Assembly: GCA_944323045.1 (NCBI GenBank)
Contig: CALUQX010000007.1
Location: 28,269-92,268, forward strand
Direction of reading: 5' to 3'
Length of the DNA stretch: 64,000 nt
Source: Candidatus Gastranaerophilales bacterium
GTDB lineage: Bacteria; Cyanobacteriota; Vampirovibrionia; Gastranaerophilales; Gastranaerophilaceae
In this document: piece by piece, positions 43,414 through 52,294 of the stretch
Position numbering within the stretch: the stretch's first letter is position 1
How the letters are laid out: the number at the start of each line of letters is the position of its first letter
The notes under the pieces: model-generated
The model's input: the letters and a program-made list of their open reading frames with translations, nothing else
What the model was told of the DNA's origin: nothing
Database searches by the model: none
Program-made: the position numbers and the translations under genes

Positions 43414-44376
43414 ATGAAAATAAGAAGTATTTATTTTTTGATTTTTGTAATTGTCTATATTTGCTCAACGGCAATAACTTTCGCAGAACCTGTAAATTTA
43501 TATGAGGATTTGTCTAGCACTATATTAGTAGAAGAAACAATTACTGATGAAAATTACTTTTCAATTTCTAATGCAATTAATAATTTTGTATTAGCACCGA
43601 AGGAAAATTATACCGGCAATCCTGAACAAACAATAATTAGTGAATATATACATGCTGCTGTTGATATGCCGTTAGATAGTAAATTGGACAAGATACTTGC
43701 ACCTGTTGGCTGGACAATTGGAGGTGTGGTTGCTCCTGTTTACGTAGTTGTAGACGTTACAAAAAGTTCTGTTGTCTGGACTTGGGATAATATTATCACT
43801 CCTATTGGAGACGGAGTTGATGCAGCTATTCAATGGACGGCAGAGCCTGTTTTCAATACTTTTGATTGGTGTTGGGATCACATTATAGAACCGGCGTCAA
43901 GCGGTATAATTGATGTTATTGATATTGTCATAGATAAACTTATTTACCCTGTGGCAAAAAATACATTTTGGGTTGTCGATAAAACCTTTGATTATACTGT
44001 TAATCCGATATTAGATGTGTCTTTTACATATGTTATAATTCCGGTTGCAAAAGGTATTTACTACGGAACAGATATTTGTGTAGACTATGTTATTGTTCCT
44101 TTTACAAAAGGAGTTTATGAAGGGGCAAAATTTATAGGTCCGCCTGTGTACAAACAAATCAAGAATGGGGCAAAATACACTATTGTGCCTGTAGCTAAAG
44201 GTGTAGGACATGGTGCAAAAACTGTTGGCAAAGGAATAGACTACAGCGTTTACCACATTATAAAACCAGTAAGCCAGGGGATTTGGACAGGGATAGATAA
44301 AACCCTTACTCCAATAGGAAAAACTATTGATGCTACTATAAATTCGGTACGCGCTATATATGTCTTTAATCACTAG
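43414..44376 (+). CDS. Secreted repeat protein, unknown
   Basis: 320 residues from the ATG at 43414. Signal peptide IRSIYFLIFVIVYICSTAITFA. From about residue 85 to the end the chain is built of degenerate units of roughly 20-26 residues, each with a Pro-Val/Ile start and a Lys-Gly (IPVAKGIYYGTDICVDYVIV, PFTKGVYEGAKF, VPVAKGVGHGAKTVGKGIDY, KPVSQGIWTGIDKTL). Rich in Val, Ile, Tyr and Trp, so beta-structured or amphipathic; could be a cell-envelope or surface protein. No known family. Follows the XRE gene at 43011 by 91 bases. Confidence 0.65.
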   Translation: MKIRSIYFLIFVIVYICSTAITFAEPVNLYEDLSSTILVEETITDENYFSISNAINNFVLAPKENYTGNPEQTIISEYIHAAVDMPLDSKLDKILAPVGWTIGGVVAPVYVVVDVTKSSVVWTWDNIITPIGDGVDAAIQWTAEPVFNTFDWCWDHIIEPASSGIIDVIDIVIDKLIYPVAKNTFWVVDKTFDYTVNPILDVSFTYVIIPVAKGIYYGTDICVDYVIVPFTKGVYEGAKFIGPPVYKQIKNGAKYTIVPVAKGVGHGAKTVGKGIDYSVYHIIKPVSQGIWTGIDKTLTPIGKTIDATINSVRAIYVFNH

Positions 44377-44394
44377 GCGAATTTTCTTACTTTG

Positions 44395-45462
44395 TTACCG
44401 CACTTTGCTTTTCGGGTCGAGAATATCTCTTACAGCATCGCCGATAAGATTGAATGACAGTACAGCGATGAATATCAAAAATCCAGGTGTTAAAAGCCAC
44501 GGACGATAAATGATATTTGTATATTCCTGCGCCTCTTTTAACATATTACCCCAGCTTGCATCAGGCTGCTGAATGCCAAGCCCTAAAAAGCTCAAGCCGG
44601 ATTCTGATAATATATAAGAAGGCACTGATAAAGTCATTGCCACAATCACAAAACTCGTTGTCTGCGGCAGAATATGTTTAACTATTATTCTTAAGCGGGA
44701 TGCGCCAATTGACCTTGCTGCCTGAACAAATTCCTGATTTTTGACAGACAAAACCATACCTCTTACAACTCTGGCAAACCCTGCCCAGCCAATCAGAGCA
44801 AGGATTACCACAATCAGCATAAACCTCTGAATACTTGTCATGCCGGCAGGTAAAATCGATGCAAGAATTATTAAAAGATAAAAACTCGGAATAGACATGA
44901 CAGCTTCTGCAAACCTCATCATCACAGCATCAACCTTGCCGCCGAAATATCCTGCAATACCGCCATACAAAAGCCCGATAGGGAATAGTACAAACAACGC
45001 CAGAAAACCGATTGTCATAGAAATTCTGCCGCCAAACAGTATCCGCGAAAATACATCGCGCCCGTTAATATCTGTCCCCAGCAAAAATAGCCGTCCGTCC
45101 ACATCTGTAGTCACAAGATGCCGCTGCATAGGGATTAACCCCAGAAATTTATACGGTTCACCCTTGGCAAAAAACTTCAGATAATGTTTTTGACTTCTGT
45201 CCAAACTGTAGACAATACGCAATTCGTCCATGTCAAAATCGCGTTTGTAGTTGTAGGTGTATGGACGTGAAAATTTTCCGTTTTCGTCTATTGTAAAAAT
45301 CTGTGACGGCGGCACATATGCCATACTTCTATCAGAAAAATCTTTTGTATATGGAGCAATAAAGTCAGCAAACAAAAGCATAAAATATATTATGCCCAGA
45401 AGTATAAGGGCAATTTTTGCAAATTTATCTTTCATTAACTGTTTGAATAAATCTCTAATCAT
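44395..45462 (-). CDS. Peptide ABC transporter permease (OppC/DppC type)
   Basis: 355 residues. First membrane helix near residue 17 (KIALILLGIIYFMLLFADFIAPY), then an unusually long extracytoplasmic segment (~35-130) before LGTDINGRDVFSRILFGGRISM, then four to five helices with the EAA-type loop ARSIGASRLRIIVKHILPQT and LSFLGLGIQQPDASWGNMLKEAQ. The start overlaps the permease before it by four bases (ATGA). The third gene of a binding protein-permease-permease set; no ATPase gene follows. Confidence 0.93.
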   Translation of the reverse strand: MIRDLFKQLMKDKFAKIALILLGIIYFMLLFADFIAPYTKDFSDRSMAYVPPSQIFTIDENGKFSRPYTYNYKRDFDMDELRIVYSLDRSQKHYLKFFAKGEPYKFLGLIPMQRHLVTTDVDGRLFLLGTDINGRDVFSRILFGGRISMTIGFLALFVLFPIGLLYGGIAGYFGGKVDAVMMRFAEAVMSIPSFYLLIILASILPAGMTSIQRFMLIVVILALIGWAGFARVVRGMVLSVKNQEFVQAARSIGASRLRIIVKHILPQTTSFVIVAMTLSVPSYILSESGLSFLGLGIQQPDASWGNMLKEAQEYTNIIYRPWLLTPGFLIFIAVLSFNLIGDAVRDILDPKSKVR

Positions 45463-46442
45463 GCCTGCCCTCCATTTTTTTGACGGATACGCGGGTCAGT
45501 GATTATTAGAAGAATATCAGCAATTAAATTGCCCAGAACGAGCATTATTGCCCCCATCATTAATGATGCCATAACAAGGTTTATGTCGGATTTTAACACT
45601 GCTTCAAGTATTAATCGCCCGAGCCCCGGATACTGAAAAACGTATTCAGTAAGTGCAGCCCCGCTCAAAAGTCCTGCAAATTCAAACCCTAACAATGTAA
45701 TCATCGGATTAATCGCATTACGCAAGGCATGTTTAAAAATAACCTTAAATTCACTCAACCCTTTGGCGCGTGCAAATTTTACGTAATCACTGTCCAGTAC
45801 ATCAAGAAGATTTGCCCGCATCTGCCTTTGCAGACCGGCAAGCGACAGTGTAAAAAGAACTGTTACAGGCAGCACTAAATGCCTTGTAATATCAAAAACT
45901 TTTTCCCCGAAACTCATCTCCAGAAAGTTTGAAGAAGTTAACCCGCCAACCGGAAACCAGCCTGTTTTGACTGCAAAAATCAAAAGTAAAACAGCAAAGA
46001 AAAATGACGGAATTGCCATGCCTATACTTGTCAAAACTGTTAATAGTCTATCCAGCGGCGATTTCCAGTTTATTGCCGCCAGTATTCCCAGCGGCACGCC
46101 GACACTCCACGATAAAAAGATTACAATTACCGTCAAAAGCAGTGTATTCGGTATTCTTTCCTTTAATTTTGCACTGACGAGTTCTCCGTTGGACGTCACA
46201 CCCAAATCACCTTTTACAAACGATTTTGCCCACTTGCCGTACTGGATTATTATAGGTTTGTCCAACCCCAGCCGTTCTGTTTCTCTCTGCAAAGTTTCTT
46301 TTGAAACAGAAGGATTAAGGCGAAGTTCTGCAAGCGGGTCAACCGGAGATAAACGGATTATGAAAAAACTTATCAATGATACTATTATTAACAGTGGTAT
46401 TGTCTGTAAAATACGTTTCAGAATATATTTCAGGATTTCCAT
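45459..46442 (-). CDS. Peptide ABC transporter permease (OppB/DppB type)
   Basis: 327 residues with six predicted helices. Family segments: ILKRILQTIPLLIIVSLISF, RLGLDKPIIIQYGKW, GVTSNGELVSAKLKERIPNT, and the EAA loop region KFARAKGLSEFKVIFKHALRNAINP followed by LLSGAALTEYVFQYPGLGRLI. Its ATG overlaps the stop of the binding-protein gene (TAATG). Carries oligopeptides or similar solutes across the inner membrane with the adjoining gene. Confidence 0.95.
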   Translation of the reverse strand: MEILKYILKRILQTIPLLIIVSLISFFIIRLSPVDPLAELRLNPSVSKETLQRETERLGLDKPIIIQYGKWAKSFVKGDLGVTSNGELVSAKLKERIPNTLLLTVIVIFLSWSVGVPLGILAAINWKSPLDRLLTVLTSIGMAIPSFFFAVLLLIFAVKTGWFPVGGLTSSNFLEMSFGEKVFDITRHLVLPVTVLFTLSLAGLQRQMRANLLDVLDSDYVKFARAKGLSEFKVIFKHALRNAINPMITLLGFEFAGLLSGAALTEYVFQYPGLGRLILEAVLKSDINLVMASLMMGAIMLVLGNLIADILLIITDPRIRQKNGGQA

Positions 46443-48289
46443 TATTTACCCTCCCGATTTATAAATATTTCTTCTATGTTGTAGGTAATGCCGCCGAGTG
46501 ATGACGGAAAGATGTTTTTAAATTTGTTTCTTATTGCATAAATTCTCAGCGGTGAATAAATATAAATCATTGGCTTTTCATTGTAAATAATTTCCTGATA
46601 CTCATCATAGAATTTTTTTCGTTCTTCAAAATCAGTAGCCAGTGCTCCGTGAATAAACAGATAATCAACTCGTTTTTCCCAGTCAAAGCGTTTTGAATTC
46701 AAATCTTTTTCCAGACGCATGTTGTAGACATGCAAAGTTCCGTCAGACAGCCAGACATTCTTGCCGCCATTAGGTTCTAAAGGTGAGCCGGTAAAGCCCA
46801 TAATTACCATATCCCAGTCAAGTGTGGAAACAAGTTTATTCACAAGCGAGTTAAATTCAACAGGTTTGAAGTTTACCTTCATCCCTAAATCTTCAAGGTC
46901 TTGTTTAACCATAACCCCTATTGCTTCGCGTTCGGTGTTGCCAGCATTTGTTATTAGATTGAATTCTACGCGGTGACCGAATTTGTCATAAAGTCTGCCT
47001 TTTTTATCCCAATAGAATCCGGATTTTTTTAGTAATTCGCGTGATTTATTTAAATCTCTGTCATAAGGTTTGAGTTCTTTATTTAAGAAAATAGAGTTGA
47101 GGCTTTCAGCGGTGAAAAGCGGCTGCGCAAGTCCGTTTGCGATATTCAACACCATATTTTTTCTGTCAATCGCGTAATCAACTGCCGTACGGAAATTTTT
47201 GTCCTGAAACCAGATTTGTTTTATCGGATCAACATAAAAATCACCTTTGTCATTGCGGCGTGTGTTTAAATTCATAGAAAGATACATTGTGCCGGTGTCT
47301 GGACCAATGTTGTATATTGTAAAATCAGAATGTTTTTCCAGTTCCTTAAATCTTGCGACATTCGCCCCGCGAAGACCGATTACATCCAGTTCTCCGCCTT
47401 CAAATTTTAACACTTCATTATTGATATCACCAACTATCAGATAAACAAGTTTGTCTAAATATGGCAGTTTTTTGTTTTCTGTGTTAATCAAATAGTAATT
47501 CGGGTTACGTTCAAACACAGCCCGCTGAGCCGGAACATATTCTTTAAGCCTGAATGCACCAGAAGTGACAAAAGTTTTAGGGTCAGCGTTTGTAGAAAGA
47601 AAAGTGTCAAAATATGCTTTTCCTTTATTCACTGCCGGTTGAAAGATGTGTTTCGGCGCAATTGGTGAAGATAAAAGACTGACAAACGGCGCAAAAGGCT
47701 GCGGGGTGACAAATTTTACAGTATAATCATCAAGTTTATAAACTTCCGGCAGTTTGCCGTCAATAATTACACTGTCGCGGATTGAAGTATTACCGTAGCC
47801 GCCAAAGATTATATCACGCCATGTAAACACAACATCATCTGCAGTAATCGGTTTGCCGTCAGACCATTTAATCCCGCGGCGCAAATGAATTATATAATCT
47901 GTACCATTAATTATTTCAAAGGATTTAGCCAGTTTTGGTATTGGCAGACCGGTAACCGGATGTGTTGTCAAAAGCCCGTCATACATAATATCAGACATCT
48001 GGGAAGATATATTATCTTTGGAATTAAAAGGGTTAAAAGCTTTGGGACCTTCGCCGATAGTTGAAGCTACCAGTGCACCGCCGAATTTTCCAATTGGCGC
48101 CTGTGATTGCAGATAATCAATGCCGTTAATTGTGATATTTTTCTGATTTGCCGGATAGTTAATATCAGTTATTTGTGCTTTTGGACGCAATTGAACAGCG
48201 GCATCCTGCGGCATATCCTTTTTTATACAGGCTTTGGTGATAAAAATCACAATTGCCAGAACAAAGATAATATAAAAAATTCTTTTCAT
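46442..48289 (-). CDS. Peptide ABC transporter substrate-binding protein (family 5)
   Basis: 615 residues. N-terminal hydrophobic segment ends in ITKACIKK, a possible lipobox with acylated Cys. Then SBP family 5 features: YDGLLTTHPVTGLPIPKLAKSFEI, HLRRGIKWSDGKPITADDVVFTW, ERNPNYYL, VDYAIDRKNMVLNIANGLAQPL. Binds oligopeptides or related solutes outside the inner membrane. First gene of the transporter operon. No Shine-Dalgarno is obvious before the ATG. Confidence 0.92.
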   Translation of the reverse strand: MKRIFYIIFVLAIVIFITKACIKKDMPQDAAVQLRPKAQITDINYPANQKNITINGIDYLQSQAPIGKFGGALVASTIGEGPKAFNPFNSKDNISSQMSDIMYDGLLTTHPVTGLPIPKLAKSFEIINGTDYIIHLRRGIKWSDGKPITADDVVFTWRDIIFGGYGNTSIRDSVIIDGKLPEVYKLDDYTVKFVTPQPFAPFVSLLSSPIAPKHIFQPAVNKGKAYFDTFLSTNADPKTFVTSGAFRLKEYVPAQRAVFERNPNYYLINTENKKLPYLDKLVYLIVGDINNEVLKFEGGELDVIGLRGANVARFKELEKHSDFTIYNIGPDTGTMYLSMNLNTRRNDKGDFYVDPIKQIWFQDKNFRTAVDYAIDRKNMVLNIANGLAQPLFTAESLNSIFLNKELKPYDRDLNKSRELLKKSGFYWDKKGRLYDKFGHRVEFNLITNAGNTEREAIGVMVKQDLEDLGMKVNFKPVEFNSLVNKLVSTLDWDMVIMGFTGSPLEPNGGKNVWLSDGTLHVYNMRLEKDLNSKRFDWEKRVDYLFIHGALATDFEERKKFYDEYQEIIYNEKPMIYIYSPLRIYAIRNKFKNIFPSSLGGITYNIEEIFINREGK

Positions 48290-48977
48290 ATGAGTAAGAA
48301 TAACATAAAATTATCTAATAATGAAATAGTCCAACAAGAGAGCTTGTTAGGGCAATTGCATGCACTCTGGGTGACAGCTAAAGACGTGCGGGCAAGGCTA
48401 GTTCGCTGTGAACTGTGACCAGTGAACGATTGTTACAAAAGTGATTAGGTGATTAGGTGACTAGGTGATTAAGAAATTTTCTTGCTCTATGTTTTCTTTC
48501 AATCTTAATGTCATCCTAACTCCTCGGTTTTTGTTCATATTTTCATTATGACATATATCGCTAAATTTTGCAAGTCCTTTTTGGGAAAAGTGAGGGGAGT
48601 GAGAGGGGTGACTAAGGTGAGTAAAGTTTTTACAATAAATCAGTCAATGAGGCATTCCTTTTTGACTAATTAATCACCACCTCACAATACTCACTTCACT
48701 CACTTTTGTCACCCAATCACCTCTGAACAATTGCTACAGTAGTGACTGCGCACTACAGCTATCGAAATTTTTCAAGTCATGAAGTTAAAAAAAACGACTA
48801 GCGGTAAGCTGGTCGTTGGAAAATCAATAGGAAAAAGGAAAAAGGGAAAGGAAATTTTTTTGTTTTTGTAATCAATAAACTGTGAACAATGAACGGTGTT
48901 ATTAATTAAGTCCATTACCTTTCTCCAGGTAACTTCAGGTATTATCAGTTCACTGTTCGCTGTTCACAGTTCACTGA
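48290..48977. repeat. Repeat-rich gene-free region
   Basis: Contains GTGAACN-type repeats (48403-48428, 48885-48900, 48945-48977), GTGATTAG-type repeats (48437-48470), a 55-base block at 48533-48588 shared with 10449-10503, GTGAGTAA-type repeats (48590-48625), a sequence at 48617-48673 like the 3' element of prepilins A and B (GTGAGTAAAGTTTTTACAAT..AATCAG), and TAATCACC/TCACTT repeats on the other strand (48672-48725). No gene found. Confidence 0.65.
48786..48817 (-). terminator. Terminator of the 48978 gene
   Basis: AACGACTAGC / GCTGGTCGTT hairpin (one G-T pair); on the minus strand a run of eight T follows. Confidence 0.75.
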
Positions 48978-50018
48978 TTACCCGAATGTTTTGAATGTTG
49001 ATTCGACGTTCTTTTCGATTACTTTTGATACTGCATCCATTTCTGTTGAAATTGCATCTTGTTCAGTATCAAGTTGTTTCAATCTTAATTCTAAGTTTTT
49101 ATCTTCAGCCTGAACGATTTCAATTTTAGCGTTGATTTCGTCAATAGCCTGATCGTATTGATATTTTTCGTATTCGTACTGGTTCATAGCATCATCATAT
49201 GCAGCCTGGTCAGTTGTTGTACTTGTTGTGAGTGCATAAGTGATGAGTTGACCATTTGCATCAGGGATTGATATGCTGATGTAACGACCTGTAGAATCTT
49301 TTTCAACTTTACAGTCTGGTACAGCCTTAACTTCTTCCTGCTTTTGTTCTGAACCGATTGTGTAACAAGGAATGTTAGACAATGATGCACCATTGGTATC
49401 ACTATATTGTGCGTTTGTAACATCTTGTTGTTTGTAGAAGTAAGGTGTCCATTCACCGGTTGTTGTATCCTGAACATATCTTACATACCAGTCAGCATCT
49501 TGACCACCGTTGTATTTGTCATTCAACAATTGAATGTAAGCCTGTTCTTCTTTCATCAAACCGTCTAACTGGTCATCTTCTAATGTGCTTAAGTATGGAT
49601 CATTTTTAATTACGGTATCATTAGGTTTTGTGCCTGCATCACTCATTATACGGAGATCTGTTGCACCGATTGAGTAGGTAGCGCCGTTTCTTGTAATGAC
49701 GCTTGTTGCTGCTGATACTGCTGAGAAATCATCAACCCATTGTCTTAAGTAACTTACGGTGTAATTACCATTTGGATTTGCTATCATACTTGTGATGGTA
49801 TTTGTTAATGCACCGTCTTCGAATGAGTAAACTGTCTTAGTATAGTTATCGACAGAAGGCGGTACCGGAACAGACATACCTAACAAGTCGTTGTAATAAT
49901 TCGCAGATTGGTTTGACAATGCTGTTCTTTGTTGGTTAATTTGTTGCCCTTCATATTCAAGATTTGTCTTTCTTGCTGTCAAGCCTAAAAATCTTGCTTG
50001 AGATGCTGCCATACCCAT
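48978..50018 (-). CDS. Orphan protein with coiled-coil C-terminus
   Basis: 346 residues. N-terminus MGMAASQARFLGLTARKTNL followed by EYEGQQINQQRTALSNQ, amphipathic helices with a composition like flagellar hook or rod component termini. A central Tyr/Asp/Asn-rich part with beta character, and a C-terminal heptad coiled coil (KNLELRLKQLDTEQDAISTEMDAVSKVIEKN). No signal peptide, two cysteines. Such termini are used by type III-exported axial proteins; with the FlhA-domain protein at 0.2 kb that is a possible but unproven link. Confidence 0.5.
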   Translation of the reverse strand: MGMAASQARFLGLTARKTNLEYEGQQINQQRTALSNQSANYYNDLLGMSVPVPPSVDNYTKTVYSFEDGALTNTITSMIANPNGNYTVSYLRQWVDDFSAVSAATSVITRNGATYSIGATDLRIMSDAGTKPNDTVIKNDPYLSTLEDDQLDGLMKEEQAYIQLLNDKYNGGQDADWYVRYVQDTTTGEWTPYFYKQQDVTNAQYSDTNGASLSNIPCYTIGSEQKQEEVKAVPDCKVEKDSTGRYISISIPDANGQLITYALTTSTTTDQAAYDDAMNQYEYEKYQYDQAIDEINAKIEIVQAEDKNLELRLKQLDTEQDAISTEMDAVSKVIEKNVESTFKTFG

Positions 50019-50138
50019 AATTCTGTCTTCCTTTCATTTGCTTTTCGTAACTCGTAGTTTTCATGTCGGCACATGTTTTCAAAAACTTTAAACATGTCTT
50101 CAATCATGTTACAATTTCGTTACAATTCGCATTTTTTG

Positions 50139-50681
50139 TTATTTTCTGAAACGGTCTGAAAGGTACGCCAGTATTGCTCCTCCGACCTCTTCATTAGGGT
50201 CGAAATTTGTTTGCGGAGGGTTAACAGAATTGCGGATTAGCATGGCTACTAAGGGACCAAAAGCGTCCGGAACCTGGATTTTTCTGTAAATTCCCGCCAG
50301 AAATGTTTGTATAAACGGTGAATTTGTTTGATTAAAGCGGGAAAGAACAGGATACATTTTATCAACACCTTTTGTGCCGCCTTCTATCATTCTATCTACA
50401 ATATATAATGTTTCGGTTATCTGTGCTTCATTGTTTGAATGTGCCAGAATATCGGACAAATACGGCAGTGCCTGTTCCTTTTGCTTTACAAAATAATCTA
50501 CCTTCTGCTGATTGAAGGTACAGTAGTTTGCGTCCCGACGAATGAATACATTCTCCTGACCCGCAGAAGGCACTAAGGCACTATGGCACTGAGGCACTAA
50601 GGCAGAAATCTGTGCTCTATTGGTCTGTTGTCTATAAGGATATAAATTATTTATTTGAGGATATATTGTTTGTACACTCAT
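50139..50681 (-). CDS. Hypothetical protein carrying a short-repeat insertion
   Basis: 180 residues. From residue ~55 helical (DILAHSNNEAQITETLYIVDRMIEG, FIQTFLAGIYRKIQVPDAFGPLVAMLIRN), probably a small helical-repeat fold. Residues ~24-36 (SALVPQCHSALVPS) are encoded by a GGCACTAAGG-type repeat tract at 50568-50605 that also occurs between genes, so this part is probably a repeat insertion tolerated in frame. Family unknown. Second of a four-gene minus-strand cluster. Confidence 0.5.
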   Translation of the reverse strand: MSVQTIYPQINNLYPYRQQTNRAQISALVPQCHSALVPSAGQENVFIRRDANYCTFNQQKVDYFVKQKEQALPYLSDILAHSNNEAQITETLYIVDRMIEGGTKGVDKMYPVLSRFNQTNSPFIQTFLAGIYRKIQVPDAFGPLVAMLIRNSVNPPQTNFDPNEEVGGAILAYLSDRFRK

Positions 50682-50776
50682 ATTATACTCTTTTCATTGC
50701 GTTATTTTTTGTATATGTCATTGATTACTTCTTTGTAACTCCTTAGTGCCTCAGTAACTTAGCCCCTTAGTGCCTT

Positions 50777-52294
50777 CTAAGAATACACAAACGGCGGACC
50801 GTTTTTGACTTCAAACAGGATGTTATCAGCCATTGTTTTAAGTTGTTCTTTAGGTTTGCCGTTTTGCACCTGCTTATAGAACTCATCCATTAGAGGCTGT
50901 ATTGCAGCATCTTTTTTGGACTTAAAATTGCGCAATTCCGTTGATACAAGGCGTTTTTGCAAATCAAGTTCGGTTTGCGCATTGATTTTTTTGACCTGTA
51001 CTTCTTTTATAGCGTCTCCGGCTAACTTTCCGCCATAAGAAATCGCAGCAGCACCGGTCATTCCAAAGAACAACTGTCTGAATTGCGCATTATCAGTGTC
51101 TAAAAGCCAGTTGTAAAGAAATGCCCTGTAATCGTCAACAAATGATGAAAATGCGGGTTTTGGCGTGCCGTCACCACCGATGTGGGAGTTAACTTTGACA
51201 GCAGATGTTTGGATTTTAGATATTGTGCTGCTGATAAATTCTTCCACGGCTTCCGGTTTTTCCCATTTTATGCCCTGCATAAGCCTTTTTACGGTTTCCG
51301 GCGAGGCATCAATTGATTGGAACAAGAAGGCGAGATTTTCGCTGTCCTGTTTACGTGTTTCTTCTGTGGAATTCTTAACAACTTTTGATATTATGTCTTC
51401 TGTGAACTCCAGATAATCCTTTAAATGCCCCTTGCTCCGGCTTAAATTCTTTAATGACAGATAAGAAAGCCCTATTATACCGCCGACAGTTGCCGCTCCG
51501 AGAAGAAAATATGCTATAGGATTATTCTTTTTCGCCGCTGTTTCCTGTTTTGCCGCTGGCTTACCCATAAATGCTATTTGTGTAGATTTGCCAAAATTCG
51601 GCAGAATCGGCTCATCCTCTTCTGTTATATATTTATTCAACTCTTTTGCTTTGTCTGAAAGCGTGTTTCTTATAATCTGGATTTTGCCTGAAAAAGACTG
51701 GGTTTCAACATCAATCAGTTTTTCCTGCAGATTTTTCTGAATATCTGCCTCGCGTTTCTTAACCCATATTTCTTTAAATCCGTCAAAGAATGTTTTTCCC
51801 ATAAACGCGGTTGCAGTAAGTGATAATACGCCTATTCCCGCAATTATAGTTTTTTTATTCGGGTTTGTTACCATCTGGAAAATAGCCTGCGAAGTCTCAT
51901 CATTAATCGAAATGTTACGTGTGAGAGTCGGAAGCCATTTTTCTTTAACCATGTTTTTAGCCATATTTGTCGCGACTTTAGTATTATGGCTTATGAAAGC
52001 TGTAACACCGGCAAAAACGCCCATTACACCGAGTGCCGCAGCACTAATCGGCAAAAGACTTTTTTCTTGAGGGAGTTTGTCTTCATCGAGTTTTTGAGGC
52101 AGCTTTGCGCGATCGGATATGATGAGCATATCCACTGTGTTATCAAGGTTAACACAGGTATCTGTGCCTGCATCTTTTATAAAATTGTTAACAAGAACAC
52201 CTTCTTTTGTGTTGGAATTTGTGCGTTTCTGGGTTGTAGTCAAATTCCTTTGCGCCCTTGCTGTTTCATTGTCGTGAAACGGCGTTATGTTCAT
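50777..52294 (-). CDS. Hypothetical membrane protein, four helices
   Basis: 505 residues. Probable membrane helices: LLPISAAALGVMGVFAGVTAF, TIIAGIGVLSLTATAFMGKTF, AYFLLGAATVGGIIGLSYLSL and FFGMTGAAAISYGGKLAG. The helices are separated by soluble helical parts rich in Lys/Glu (e.g. VKKREADIQKNLQEKLIDVE, twice in similar form: KKINAQTELDLQKRL), hinting at internal duplication. Four-base overlap with the upstream zinc-knuckle gene. Not recognised. Confidence 0.55.
   Translation of the reverse strand: MNITPFHDNETARAQRNLTTTQKRTNSNTKEGVLVNNFIKDAGTDTCVNLDNTVDMLIISDRAKLPQKLDEDKLPQEKSLLPISAAALGVMGVFAGVTAFISHNTKVATNMAKNMVKEKWLPTLTRNISINDETSQAIFQMVTNPNKKTIIAGIGVLSLTATAFMGKTFFDGFKEIWVKKREADIQKNLQEKLIDVETQSFSGKIQIIRNTLSDKAKELNKYITEEDEPILPNFGKSTQIAFMGKPAAKQETAAKKNNPIAYFLLGAATVGGIIGLSYLSLKNLSRSKGHLKDYLEFTEDIISKVVKNSTEETRKQDSENLAFLFQSIDASPETVKRLMQGIKWEKPEAVEEFISSTISKIQTSAVKVNSHIGGDGTPKPAFSSFVDDYRAFLYNWLLDTDNAQFRQLFFGMTGAAAISYGGKLAGDAIKEVQVKKINAQTELDLQKRLVSTELRNFKSKKDAAIQPLMDEFYKQVQNGKPKEQLKTMADNILFEVKNGPPFVYS

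Noticed and set aside
48437..48470. GTGATTAG tandem repeats as a CRISPR-like array
   Set aside because: Units are about 8 bases with no unique spacers of regular length and no cas genes nearby.
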